DNA of 11,017 bases from Helicobacteraceae bacterium (GCA_031273735.1 JAISRI010000121.1:1-11017); one strand, 5' to 3'. Counted from the stretch's first letter, positions 1 to 7,184 are shown. Made by a program: numbers and translations. The notes: generated from the sequence alone by a model not told the origin.

Positions 1-761
1 CTTGGCGCGGGAGGCTCTACGCCTGCTAACCAATAAAGCCCCGTTCTATACCAACCGTAAGACCACCAAAGCCCCGTAAAAGACATAAAAAGAACAAAGA
101 TCAACGTCCATACGCCAAAAGCCGAGTGCAACCTATAGAGAAATATCCTTCCCTTTTGCTTAAAATCGACTTTTAGAGAGGTTAAAAACTTATGCCTCAT
201 AAACGGAAAATAGACATAAAGCCCCGAAAGCGACAAAATGATCAAAGCCACAGTGGCGATAGCGACGGTCTGCTTTCCCCAGCCGCTTGCCGCGTCGCCT
301 AGCCATCTGTGCCATCTAACCATAAGAGCGAAAAACTCTTCGCCCTTCATCTCGGCGTTCTTAACCTCGCCGCTATATTGATCGATATAGCGCATTCTGC
401 CTCGCATATTAGTCGAGTTTGCGTCGCTCGCGCTAAATCTTACGGTCTTATCGGGCGACGCATAGAGCGTAATGGAGTTTATACGCGACGTTGGCAGAGC
501 CGCGCTCGCCTTTTCCAAAATCTCGCTTACGCCAAGCGACTCTCGCCCGTTCGATTCGACATAGACGATCTCTTTGTTAAGCAAGCCCGTTATCTCGCTT
601 CTAAAAGAAAGAGCCGCGCCCGTAACGCCGACTATGGCGATAATTACGCCAAGAATCGCGCCTAAAAACCAGTGTATCTGGAACCAAAAGCCCTTTTTCG
701 CAAATCCGCCTTGAACGATCGCCAAAAGCCTATGCGGGTAAGACCAAAAACCTTTCTGCAT
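1..761 (-). CDS. PepSY-associated TM-helix protein (PiuB-like), C-terminus off the left edge
   Basis: Reading the minus strand from the ATG at 761-759 gives 253 codons with no stop, leaving the window at base 1. Residues 28-53 form a first membrane helix beginning QIHWFLG and ending GAALSF. Residues about 65-135 are a soluble PepSY-like stretch that includes YIDQYSGEV. A WHRWLGD motif lies at 150-156, a second helix at about 166-185, and a third at about 212-235 beginning LHSAFGVW and followed by GWYR. Helix order and conserved histidines (30, 151, 212) fit the PepSY_TM family of inner-membrane proteins, often linked to siderophore or heme iron uptake or periplasmic electron transfer. The start is supported by an AGGAAAGG-type ribosome site just upstream. 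The Fur-like site upstream supports an iron role, but that is inference. The substrate is unknown and the C-terminal part, usually with another helix, is not visible. Confidence 0.85.
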   Translation of the reverse strand, partial: MQKGFWSYPHRLLAIVQGGFAKKGFWFQIHWFLGAILGVIIAIVGVTGAALSFRSEITGLLNKEIVYVESNGRESLGVSEILEKASAALPTSRINSITLYASPDKTVRFSASDANSTNMRGRMRYIDQYSGEVKNAEMKGEEFFALMVRWHRWLGDAASGWGKQTVAIATVALIILSLSGLYVYFPFMRHKFLTSLKVDFKQKGRIFLYRLHSAFGVWTLIFVLFMSFTGLWWSYGWYRTGLYWLAGVEPPAP

Positions 762-797
762 ACCTTTCCTTTTCTTAATTCCCCATTCCCCGCAGCA

Positions 798-803
798 ATC
801 ATA
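798..803 (-). promoter_or_regulatory. Probable -10 box of the PepSY-TM gene
   Basis: On the minus strand these bases read TATGAT, about 37 bases upstream of the ATG at 761. No convincing -35 hexamer is present, which is usual for Campylobacterota sigma-70 promoters. The Fur-like palindrome lies immediately upstream. The placement is inferred from sequence only. Confidence 0.45.
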
Positions 804-808
804 GCAAA

Positions 809-827
809 AATTATGATTATAATAATC
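809..827 (-). promoter_or_regulatory. Fur-box-like palindrome
   Basis: The minus strand reads GATTATTATAATCATAATT. By hand it matches the classical 19-bp Fur consensus GATAATGATAATCATTATC at 14 positions. It sits just upstream of the -10 box of the PepSY-TM gene, where bound Fur would block RNA polymerase. The region is AT-rich, so a chance match is possible, but position and downstream gene type agree with iron regulation. Confidence 0.45.
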
Positions 828-922
828 GCAAAGCGCTACATAAACCGCGACTTGCGGCTTGCCTACGCGCCATTTTTAGCGTAAATAAGAGGCGTTTTCG
901 GGAGGCTTTTTTGTTTCGCGCT

Positions 923-3217
923 CTAAGGTTTTTGCAAGGTTATCGATTCCGCCGCTTTCAATTCGTCTATAGAAATGGCGTAGTCATTCCAGCCGCTTGC
1001 TTTGAAAATATAATACTTATAGTCCTCGCGCGACGCTTCGCCCGATACGCCGTCCTCCTGACTATTCCCCCATTTGTAATGCCGCGCGCTCAAAAGATCA
1101 AAGATCGCGACGCCGTTTTCGTCCGTCGTCAGATCTTGCGTATTTTCATCGGGGTAATATAACCTGATAGTTTGATTCGCGATTGGTCGTCCGCCGCCGT
1201 TAAAAGTCAGCGTTTTCTCTATGCCGTAAAAAATCTCCATTTTGCCATAGTCTCCATAGAAATATGGCGTATTTAGCTCCTCTTTGGTAACGCCGATTAG
1301 CTTTGTGTCAATCAGGAGGTTTTTCATCGAATTAAGATACCAAAAACCGATACGAACGGGAGCGTAAAACTTATGGTCTGAATCATGCGCGATCTTTTCT
1401 AAGGTTGTGCGGTAGAAGCGAGCGCCGTTGGCTATGCCGTAACCTTCGCCCAACGTTATATGATTCACGTTGGCTATGAGGCGATTGTCTTCAAAAAGTA
1501 GCGACGTTGGGATCTCTTCGGAGGGAATATCGAGAGACTGCCCGTTTACGCTCACGGGCGTAACCGCGTTTTCGGCGTTTCCGTTATAAAAATATCCGGG
1601 GTGTTTGCCGTAATTCGGATCGAAATTACCGGGTAGCGCCTCGACCTTTACGATATTATCTCTATAAACGATATTCTTGCTTTTGACGCCGTTTATCGTC
1701 CAAATACCGCGAGCAAAAGAGCAATAATCTTCTGCCTTCAACGCTATCGTATTGCGCTCGAAACACAAATTTTTTAAGCCGCCGTCGCCATAATCCGTAA
1801 CGCGCATACCCGCCACGCTCGATTTGCGTTCGTATTCCTCAAAACGTTTTTCTGGAGAAAAGCAGCGCATATAGATAAAGTTATCAGCCACGCGGATATT
1901 ATTCCCCCAACCTATTCCTATGGGGCTATCGCCCATACCGAAAATTTTATTATTCGTTATTACGGCGTTATCCCCAACTCCTATAACAAAACTATTGACG
2001 GCAAAAGAATCGACATAGAGTTCGTTATCATGCACGAAGAAACCGCAAGCCTCCGAATAGCACGTTTTTTGGTCTATACCGCGCTGGCGGATACGACGAA
2101 AAGAGTTATAGGCGATTTGCGTATTTGGGCTAGGGGTAGCTTCCAAAGCGCGAACCGCTCCATGCCGATCGTCTACGCCGCTTCCTCGGTCGTATAGTAT
2201 GTTGTGATGGGTTTGCCCATAACCGACTAACATACCGGAAGTTTGATCGCCATAATAATCCACGGTAACGCCGGCGACTTCGTCGGTAGAGAGGTATGTG
2301 TCTATATAAAGCGGGCTAAGCGAAGGCGAGCCTTTTAAGCCTTGTTTTACAATACCGTTATATATTTTGATATTCACTTTGTTCCAAAGCCCTGAGCGAA
2401 TACCGTAGGAATCGCTTTCGTTATACTTTCCGCCTTCTTCGCCATTCGCAAAAACGTTATCGTCGTTATCGTAGGTTAAGGTATGCCCGTTTAGATCTAT
2501 GGTAACGTCGCTAGCTTTGATATTGACGCCAAGACCGTCCGTTGTTACGTCTTGCGTAAGGACATATACGCCAGGGGAGGTAATGCACAGACCCGAACGG
2601 GTTTCAACGCCGGGAACGGTTCCCTCAACGCAGGACTCGCCATTTGCCCTGTAATGAACGAAATCGCTCTGTTTAAGTAGGACGACTTTATCGGTAAAAT
2701 TTTTCGTCGTTAGGTATCTGCCCGGTAGTGCTACGGCGTTTGCGTTATGATCTTGGATAATAATGCGGTAGTAATAGGTCGTCCCTGGCTCAAGATCTTT
2801 TATGTAGTGAAGATGGTTAAAATAGTAGGATTCGGAAACCTCCGTTCGGCTTCCATAATCGGGGGTTTTGCCGTATTCGATCGCGGATATGGCTTGAATA
2901 CCGACGGAAAAGCCTATCGCAAGGGAGTTATAGGATTCGTACTCCCAAAGACTCTCCTCTTTAACGGATAGCTCGCTTCCAAAGGTTTGCGCGATCAACG
3001 GCTCCGTATCTGGAGCGAATTTTTCCAATCTGTAATTGAAGAAATATGGATATACCTCTTTTGGCGAAGGGGGCGGCGAAATAGGTTGCGGCGGCGGGAG
3101 CGTTAAATCCGTAACGCTATCATCGCCGCTTCCTTTATTACCGCAGGACGTTAAAAAGATAAAACAGAGAACCATAAAACCAAACGTCGTAAAACGAAAC
3201 CCTATAGTAGCTCTCAT
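923..3217 (-). CDS. Large lipoprotein with FN3-like, right-handed beta-helix and C-terminal Ig-like domains
   Basis: A 764-residue protein. The N-terminus is a lipoprotein signal: basic MRATIGFRF, a hydrophobic core, then lipobox LTSC with the lipidated cysteine at residue 25. A proline-rich linker (about 40-53) follows. Residues about 60-175 resemble a fibronectin type III fold, with LEPGTTYYYRI near 142-152. From about 215, GVYVLTQDV and VTIDLNGHTL open a right-handed parallel beta-helix (Asn/Gly-rich rungs such as NNKIFG, RDNIVK, EDNRLI) reaching about 630. The last 90 residues (GRPIANQTIRLYY, TTDENGVAIFDL) look like an Ig-like or carboxypeptidase-regulatory-like domain. Such beta-helices bind or cleave polysaccharide, but no catalytic site is recognised. 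An ideal GGAGG lies 8 bases before the ATG. It stands alone, with its own promoter. Probably an outer-membrane or surface lipoprotein; substrate unknown. Confidence 0.85.
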   Translation of the reverse strand: MRATIGFRFTTFGFMVLCFIFLTSCGNKGSGDDSVTDLTLPPPQPISPPPSPKEVYPYFFNYRLEKFAPDTEPLIAQTFGSELSVKEESLWEYESYNSLAIGFSVGIQAISAIEYGKTPDYGSRTEVSESYYFNHLHYIKDLEPGTTYYYRIIIQDHNANAVALPGRYLTTKNFTDKVVLLKQSDFVHYRANGESCVEGTVPGVETRSGLCITSPGVYVLTQDVTTDGLGVNIKASDVTIDLNGHTLTYDNDDNVFANGEEGGKYNESDSYGIRSGLWNKVNIKIYNGIVKQGLKGSPSLSPLYIDTYLSTDEVAGVTVDYYGDQTSGMLVGYGQTHHNILYDRGSGVDDRHGAVRALEATPSPNTQIAYNSFRRIRQRGIDQKTCYSEACGFFVHDNELYVDSFAVNSFVIGVGDNAVITNNKIFGMGDSPIGIGWGNNIRVADNFIYMRCFSPEKRFEEYERKSSVAGMRVTDYGDGGLKNLCFERNTIALKAEDYCSFARGIWTINGVKSKNIVYRDNIVKVEALPGNFDPNYGKHPGYFYNGNAENAVTPVSVNGQSLDIPSEEIPTSLLFEDNRLIANVNHITLGEGYGIANGARFYRTTLEKIAHDSDHKFYAPVRIGFWYLNSMKNLLIDTKLIGVTKEELNTPYFYGDYGKMEIFYGIEKTLTFNGGGRPIANQTIRLYYPDENTQDLTTDENGVAIFDLLSARHYKWGNSQEDGVSGEASREDYKYYIFKASGWNDYAISIDELKAAESITLQKP

Positions 3218-3244
3218 AACGATCGCCTCCTATTTCATTTGAAA

Positions 3245-3250
3245 ATTATA
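3245..3250 (-). promoter_or_regulatory. Probable -10 box of the beta-helix lipoprotein gene
   Basis: The minus strand reads CGGTATAAT ending at 3245, a perfect TATAAT 27 bases upstream of the start codon, giving a short leader that contains the GGAGG ribosome site. The same CGGTATAAT string occurs before the FkbM-type gene at 7056. No clear -35 is seen. Confidence 0.5.
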
Positions 3251-3317
3251 CCGATTTTTTGCGAAGTAAGACCTAAAAACCTCCAATTTAATTAAAAACG
3301 CATATTTGCCAATTTTT

Positions 3318-3373
3318 AACTAAAGAATTATTTATAATTTTTTATATTAAGAATTGCGTATAATTCTTTAGTT
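3318..3373. repeat. Perfect 14-bp inverted repeat, 28-bp AT-rich spacer
   Basis: The left arm AACTAAAGAATTAT (3318-3331) is exactly complementary in reverse to the right arm ATAATTCTTTAGTT (3360-3373). The pairing stops at a T:T mismatch outside. The arms are AT-rich and lack a following T-run matched to a GC stem, so this is not a normal intrinsic terminator. It lies between the DJ-1-like gene and the beta-helix lipoprotein gene, and the right arm overlaps a rightward TATAAT. It could be a dyad operator, a relic of a small mobile element, or an mRNA structure. Confidence 0.6.
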
Positions 3374-3443
3374 TGCAACGCTTTGGTAGCATAAGAAACG
3401 GTAAAAAACCTCTTTTAGATATTTTAGGATTTCGTCCTTTTTT
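3359..3443 (+). ncRNA. Candidate small RNA unit (promoter plus short hairpin terminator), speculative
   Basis: A rightward TATAAT at 3359-3364 is followed about 60 bases later by AGGAT-TTC-GTCCT (3426-3438), a 5-bp stem with one G:T pair, then a run of T to 3443, as in a weak intrinsic terminator read on the plus strand. No plus-strand gene follows, so the product would be a roughly 70-nt RNA starting near 3371. The promoter context matches that of the selenium-type gene at 7218: TATAATT, six bases, then TTTGCAAC in both. The stem is short, so this may be chance. The rest of the 295-bp gap (3218-3512) is AT-rich with no supportable ORF. Confidence 0.22.
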
Positions 3444-3512
3444 CGCTATAAGCTCTTCGCTGAAATTGATCAATATCTTATTTCCATTTCTACGGTTCTA
3501 TTAAGTCGGCGG

Positions 3513-4052
3513 TTAAAAATACATAGCGCGTTTGAGTTGCGAGGTCATCTCTTCGCCAATTAACCGCGTTACGAGCGTAAAGGCGAAATCCGCCGCCGTA
3601 CCTGGTCCTTGCGAGGTGATCACCCCGTCGTTTTCGACGACTCTCGCGTTTTTGTAATTTCCCTCTATTCCCCCTTCGTAACCGCCGTAGCAGGTAAAAT
3701 CGCCGGAAATAACGCCCGCTTGCGCCAAAGCGATCGGCGCGGCGCAAATAGCGGCGATCAGTTTGCCTTTATCGCGCATTTTGCGGATCGTTTGCCGCGT
3801 AGGCGCGTCGGCGGATAGGCTCATCGCGTTTTCGTGTCCGCCCGCAAGAACGATAAGATCAAACTCTTCGCCCTCCGCGTCCTCTATCGTCGTTTCCGCG
3901 CCGATCGCTATGCCGTGAGCGCCCAAAACTTCGTAGCGCCCAAGCCCCGCGATCACAACCTCTACGCCGGCTCTTCGCAAAATATCTATTATGGTAATCG
4001 CCTCTATCTCTTCAAATCCGTTTGCAAGCGGCATAAGCGCTCTTTTACCCAT
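3513..4052 (-). CDS. DJ-1/PfpI (YajL-like) family protein
   Basis: A 179-residue single-domain protein of the usual DJ-1 length. It opens with a beta-strand, ALMPLANGFEEIEAI; Glu17 matches the conserved glutamate next to the reactive cysteine in human DJ-1 (Glu18). Residues about 64-76 contain DLIVLAGGHEN. The nucleophile elbow AAICAAP puts the reactive cysteine at Cys103. Near the end, TSQGPGTAADFAFTLV is typical of the DJ-1/YajL branch. These proteins are cytoplasmic and are tied to protection from oxidative or carbonyl damage; the precise chemistry is disputed. The ATG is preceded by AAGGAGG inside the end of fliI, and the genes overlap by 8 bases, so expression is probably translationally coupled as the last gene of folE-fliI. 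An older thiazole-biosynthesis (ThiJ) label would be misleading. Confidence 0.93.
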   Translation of the reverse strand: MGKRALMPLANGFEEIEAITIIDILRRAGVEVVIAGLGRYEVLGAHGIAIGAETTIEDAEGEEFDLIVLAGGHENAMSLSADAPTRQTIRKMRDKGKLIAAICAAPIALAQAGVISGDFTCYGGYEGGIEGNYKNARVVENDGVITSQGPGTAADFAFTLVTRLIGEEMTSQLKRAMYF

Positions 4053-5382
4053 TTTTTGCGCCTCCTTTTTGTCTATCGGGATAGACGATCGCTATCATTT
4101 CGGCTATACGATCGTCGAAATTTTTCGTATCTGGTTCGTTTTGAGACATAAATTGTTCCAAAATCGGCTTAATTTTCAAAGCCGCGTCAAGCTCTTTATC
4201 GCTTCCGGGCGTATAAGCTCCTATTCTAACCAACGTTTCGTTATCGCGTAGTAGCGACAAAATACGCCGCGTTGAACGCGCCGCCTCTTTATGATCGTCG
4301 TTTATCAAATTATACATTAAGCGCGAAGCGGAAGAAAGAACGTCGATTGGCGGATACAAACCCTGATCGTTTAAGCGGCGGCTTAAAACAATATGCCCGT
4401 CCAAGATCGATCGCGCTTGATCGGCTATCGGATCGTTCATATCGTCGCCTTCGACAAGCACGGTGAAAAACGCCGTAATGCTCCCTTTGCCTTTTTCCGC
4501 GCCAGCCCTTTCCATCAGTTGCGGCAGAAGGCTAAAGACGCTCGGCGGGTAGCCTTTGCTTGTCGGCGGTTCGCCCAAAGCAAGCCCGATCTCTCTTTGC
4601 GCCATCGCAAAGCGCGTAACGCTATCCATCATAAATAGCACGTCGTAGCCCAAATCTTTGAAATACTCCGCGACGCTCATCGCGGCAAACGCGCCGAACT
4701 TGCGCATAAGCGGGCTATCGTCGCTTGTCGCCGCGATCACGACCGTATCCGTCAGATCGCCGCGTAGCGACTCTTCGATAAACTCCGGCACCTCGCGCCC
4801 GCGCTCGCCGATTAGCGCTATGACTTTGATCGCGGCGCGGCTACCGCGTACGATCAAGCCCATCAAGGTCGATTTGCCCACGCCCGATCCCGCGAAAATC
4901 CCCGTTTTTTGCCCCTTGCCGATCGTTAGAAAAGAGTCAATCGAGCGAACGTTGGTTTCGAGAATCTCGCTGATCGCTCTGCGTTTCATAGGCACGATCG
5001 GCGCGCGCAACATCGGTCGCCATTCGCTAAAGGCGATCTCCTCTTTGCCGTCGATCGGCGCGCCAAAAGGATTTAGCGCCCGCCCAAGCATAGCTTTCCC
5101 GACGCCGATTCCCATACCTTGCTCTTGTTTGTAGATCGAATCGCCCGTTTTCAATCCCTCGACAAAACCAAAAGGCGTAACGATAAATCGATTTTCTTCG
5201 ATAGCGGTGATCATTCCGTAAGCGGGGCTGTTGTAGCCTCCGCCCTCCACGCGCACCATATCGCCAATCCCAACTTTTAAGCCCGAACCCACAATATGCG
5301 TCGAGGTGATTTTAAGCGCGCGCCCAAATGGAACGCTAAGATTCGTCGATCTTAGACGATCGCGCAGTTGAGTTAGCGGCAT
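4045..5382 (-). CDS. fliI: Flagellum-specific type III export ATPase FliI
   Basis: A 445-residue RecA-fold ATPase of the FliI/SctN family, about the usual length. The N-terminal beta-barrel (about 15-85) has GDMVRVEGGG and FGFVEGL. The motif GRALNPFGAPIDG lies near 100-112. The Walker A loop is AGSGVGKST (164-172), the catalytic-glutamate region is IGERGRE (Glu193), and the Walker B strand is VLFMMDS (Asp253), followed by the GEPPTSKGYPPSVF signature. It energises unfolding and export of rod, hook and filament subunits at the cytoplasmic face of the flagellar export gate, so the organism is probably flagellated. FliI is preferred to F1/V ATPase subunits or injectisome SctN because of overall wording and the absence of other secretion genes. 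It starts 18 bases after folE, with a GGAAGGAAAG ribosome site. The folE-fliI order is one I recall from C. jejuni. Confidence 0.95.
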   Translation of the reverse strand: MPLTQLRDRLRSTNLSVPFGRALKITSTHIVGSGLKVGIGDMVRVEGGGYNSPAYGMITAIEENRFIVTPFGFVEGLKTGDSIYKQEQGMGIGVGKAMLGRALNPFGAPIDGKEEIAFSEWRPMLRAPIVPMKRRAISEILETNVRSIDSFLTIGKGQKTGIFAGSGVGKSTLMGLIVRGSRAAIKVIALIGERGREVPEFIEESLRGDLTDTVVIAATSDDSPLMRKFGAFAAMSVAEYFKDLGYDVLFMMDSVTRFAMAQREIGLALGEPPTSKGYPPSVFSLLPQLMERAGAEKGKGSITAFFTVLVEGDDMNDPIADQARSILDGHIVLSRRLNDQGLYPPIDVLSSASRLMYNLINDDHKEAARSTRRILSLLRDNETLVRIGAYTPGSDKELDAALKIKPILEQFMSQNEPDTKNFDDRIAEMIAIVYPDRQKGGAKNG

Positions 5383-5400
5383 TTCAAACTTTCCTTCCGC

Positions 5401-5976
5401 TTAAAACCGCTCTTTTGGAGCGGAACCGACAATGCTCATAAACTCCTCGCGCGTCTTTATGTCTTTCAAAAACGCGCCGCGTAGAGCCGACGTGGTCGTT
5501 ACCGCGCCCTGCTTTTGAACGCCTCTCATCTCCATACAAAGGTGTCTGGCGGTGATCAAAACGGCTACGCCCTTTGGCTTGATCGTCTCCATAAACGCCT
5601 CCGCAATCTGCTCGGTAAGCCGCTCTTGAATCTGCAAACGGCGGGCAAAAATATCGATCATTCTTGGAATCTTGCTCAAACCGACAACCTTGCCGTTTGG
5701 GATATACGCCAAATTAGCCAATCCGAAAAAGGGCATAAGATGGTGTTCGCACAGCGAATAAAATCCAATATCCCGCGCCAAAACCATCTGCGAGCTTTGG
5801 CTTTCAAATAACGCGTCGCCCAAAACTTGCGCTGGATCTTGAAAGTAACCCTCCGTCATCGCCGCGTAGGCTTTCGCCACGCGCTCCGGCGTTTTCAAAA
5901 GCCCTTCGCGGCTTGGTTCCTCGCCAATCTCGCTTATAATCGCTCTAACCGCGTTTTCAAAAATCGTATTGTTCAT
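5401..5976 (-). CDS. folE: GTP cyclohydrolase I
   Basis: From the ATG at 5976 the protein is 191 residues, close to Campylobacter and Helicobacter FolE. It converts GTP to 7,8-dihydroneopterin triphosphate, the first step of tetrahydrofolate synthesis, and acts as a cytoplasmic homodecamer. Seen here: EEPSREGLLKTPERVAKAY (about 19-37), the zinc site SLCEHHLMPFFG with Cys76 and His79, and HLCMEMRGV with His145 and the third zinc ligand Cys147. An in-frame ATG at 6024 would add 16 residues (MRFYLIGY...) that do not look like the family. The inner ATG is preferred because homology starts there, although its GGAG ribosome site is about 11 bases away. First gene of the folE-fliI-DJ-1 operon, from a promoter near 6042. 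This is the zinc type, not the metal-flexible FolE2 type. Confidence 0.95.
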   Translation of the reverse strand: MNNTIFENAVRAIISEIGEEPSREGLLKTPERVAKAYAAMTEGYFQDPAQVLGDALFESQSSQMVLARDIGFYSLCEHHLMPFFGLANLAYIPNGKVVGLSKIPRMIDIFARRLQIQERLTEQIAEAFMETIKPKGVAVLITARHLCMEMRGVQKQGAVTTTSALRGAFLKDIKTREEFMSIVGSAPKERF

Positions 5977-6041
5977 AGTCGCAAAAACTCCGCCGCTATT
6001 GTAGCCGATTAAATAAAAGCGCATTACGATCGCTCGACTTT

Positions 6042-6047
6042 ATTATA
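6042..6047 (-). promoter_or_regulatory. Probable -10 box of the folE-fliI-DJ-1 operon
   Basis: The minus strand reads TTTATAATAAAG, with TATAAT at 6047-6042. Transcription would start near 6035, leaving a leader of about 60 bases to the preferred folE ATG at 5976, or 11 bases to the alternative ATG at 6024. The rest of the 5977-6177 gap shows nothing I can name. Confidence 0.5.
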
Positions 6048-6177
6048 AAGCGTCGTAGGTAATTACGCAAAACGAAGCGCATAGATGCGGCGGCGATCCT
6101 CTATTGAAACCAAATATCGACGAACTTCTTGAACGCCCAACAAGCGCAACAATCTAGATCGCGGATCGCGCCAATCT

Positions 6178-7026
6178 TTATTTGATAAAGATAGATTTAA
6201 GTTTGTATCTAAAAACGCGCCAACAAGTTCGCGGATAGCGATACGGACGTTTTGTAAAATCGTCGCATCTAACTATATTATTTTCTTGCAAGTTAATCCG
6301 CAAACAATTTTCAAATATACGCTCCGCGTCGGATAGTTTAGTATCTACATAGTAACGATTTATACCGTGAATATAAGCGATTTCATAGCCGTTATCGCTA
6401 AGAATATCCTCAAACTTTTTGTGGCAACGAACGATCGTGCATGGAATCGTAGATTCGATACAAAAAACCTTTGGTCTGAAACGCGAAAAATCTAATCCCG
6501 CCAATACGCTTCTTTCAAAGCCTTCGACGTCGATTTTACAAAAATCAATCGGCTGATCTAGCGAAGGCAGATGTTTTTCCAACGCTTCGCTTAAAGTGAT
6601 AACGGGCGTTTTTATAATTTCAAAATCAGTTTTACTCTCGCGCAAATAGGCGATTGCATCCGGATCGCAAGTCGTCAGATCGCCCGCAAGCGCAAACTCT
6701 AATTCGCCTTGCGTATCGGAACAACCTATATTAAGATTAACGTCTCGACTACGCGCCGATTGCAATTTCGCAAACATATCGGGACGCGGTTCGATATTGA
6801 TTCCGTTCCAACCAAGCAGATAGAACAGCTTTGTTACGCTAATACTATTAGGATCGGCGGCTCCGACGTCGACATAAAAACCGGTTTTTTGATCGCCTAA
6901 CGCGCGATAAAGAATAAAATCTTCCGCTTCTTGCGCGAAAGAGAAAAATAACGCGCTTTTTGGTTTTACCCAATAACGGGGGGGGGGGGCGACGACGGTT
7001 TGGGTAGCGTCCATTCGGTTTGACAT
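6178..7026 (-). CDS. FkbM-family methyltransferase, probably phase-variable
   Basis: From the ATG at 7026 the product is 282 residues. An in-frame TTG at 7044 would add six residues, but the ATG has a good CCAAGGATA ribosome site 8 bases upstream. SAM-binding motif I is FYVDVGAADPNS (about 50-61), followed by the NIEPRPD acidic loop (77-83). DFCKIDVEGFERSVLAGL (161-178) is the FkbM hallmark, and FCIEST follows near 188. FkbM enzymes usually O-methylate sugars or other hydroxyls; in Campylobacterota such genes often modify capsule, LOS or flagellar glycans. The substrate here is unknown. Codons 13-17 contain a run of 12 C, a classic slipped-strand switch: losing one C brings a TAA in frame at 6968-6966, four codons later. 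As sequenced the gene is in the ON frame. It is a lone gene with its own TATAAT. Confidence 0.9.
   Translation of the reverse strand: MSNRMDATQTVVAPPPRYWVKPKSALFFSFAQEAEDFILYRALGDQKTGFYVDVGAADPNSISVTKLFYLLGWNGINIEPRPDMFAKLQSARSRDVNLNIGCSDTQGELEFALAGDLTTCDPDAIAYLRESKTDFEIIKTPVITLSEALEKHLPSLDQPIDFCKIDVEGFERSVLAGLDFSRFRPKVFCIESTIPCTIVRCHKKFEDILSDNGYEIAYIHGINRYYVDTKLSDAERIFENCLRINLQENNIVRCDDFTKRPYRYPRTCWRVFRYKLKSIFIK
6978..6989. repeat. G12/C12 homopolymer, probable phase-variation tract
   Basis: Twelve consecutive G on the plus strand, read as C12 within GCC CCC CCC CCC CGT on the coding strand (Ala-Pro-Pro-Pro-Arg), about 37 bases into the FkbM-type gene. It is the only such long G/C run noticed in the window. 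Poly-G/C tracts of about 8-13 near gene starts are established ON/OFF switches for surface genes in Campylobacter and Helicobacter. The exact length may vary between cells or reflect sequencing error. Confidence 0.85.
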
Positions 7027-7055
7027 TCTGTCTATCCTTGGCAAAAATTACCGAG

Positions 7056-7061
7056 ATTATA
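7056..7061 (-). promoter_or_regulatory. Probable -10 box of the FkbM-type gene
   Basis: The minus strand reads GCGGTATAATCTC, with TATAAT at 7061-7056. It predicts a start near 7049 and a leader of about 23 bases carrying the AAGGA ribosome site. No strong -35 is visible. Confidence 0.5.
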
Positions 7062-7178
7062 CCGCTTTTGCCATTTAATCCCCATTCCTAGCTATTCCAA
7101 CGCTCTGGCAGAGACGGCGGTCGAAAACTCTAAAACGCTTAAAAAAACGACGCTGATGCAAAAAAATAAGAGTTTTAA

Positions 7179-7184
7179 TATAAT
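7179..7184 (+). promoter_or_regulatory. Probable -10 box of the YedE-DUF3343 operon
   Basis: TTTTAATATAATTTTACG holds a perfect TATAAT ending 33 bases before the ATG at 7218. The leader starts near 7191 with TTTGCAAC and ends with a GGGAGG ribosome site at 7207-7212. The upstream stretch is A/T-rich without a clear -35. Confidence 0.55.

Noticed and set aside
309..1162. Plus-strand open frames over the PepSY-TM gene and the end of the lipoprotein gene
   Set aside because: They are antisense to genes with clear family motifs, show no recognisable protein features and lack ribosome sites.
5977..6024. Upstream ATG start for folE
   Set aside because: The 16 extra residues do not resemble FolE and the site lacks a good ribosome sequence; length from the inner ATG matches relatives.
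6153..6172. GATCGCG direct repeat downstream of the FkbM-type gene as a terminator
   Set aside because: Only a tiny stem can form and no T-run follows on the minus strand; it is better seen as part of the general CGATCG abundance.
7027..7044. Upstream TTG start for the FkbM-type gene
   Set aside because: It would span the ribosome site of the ATG at 7026 and adds residues with no family support.
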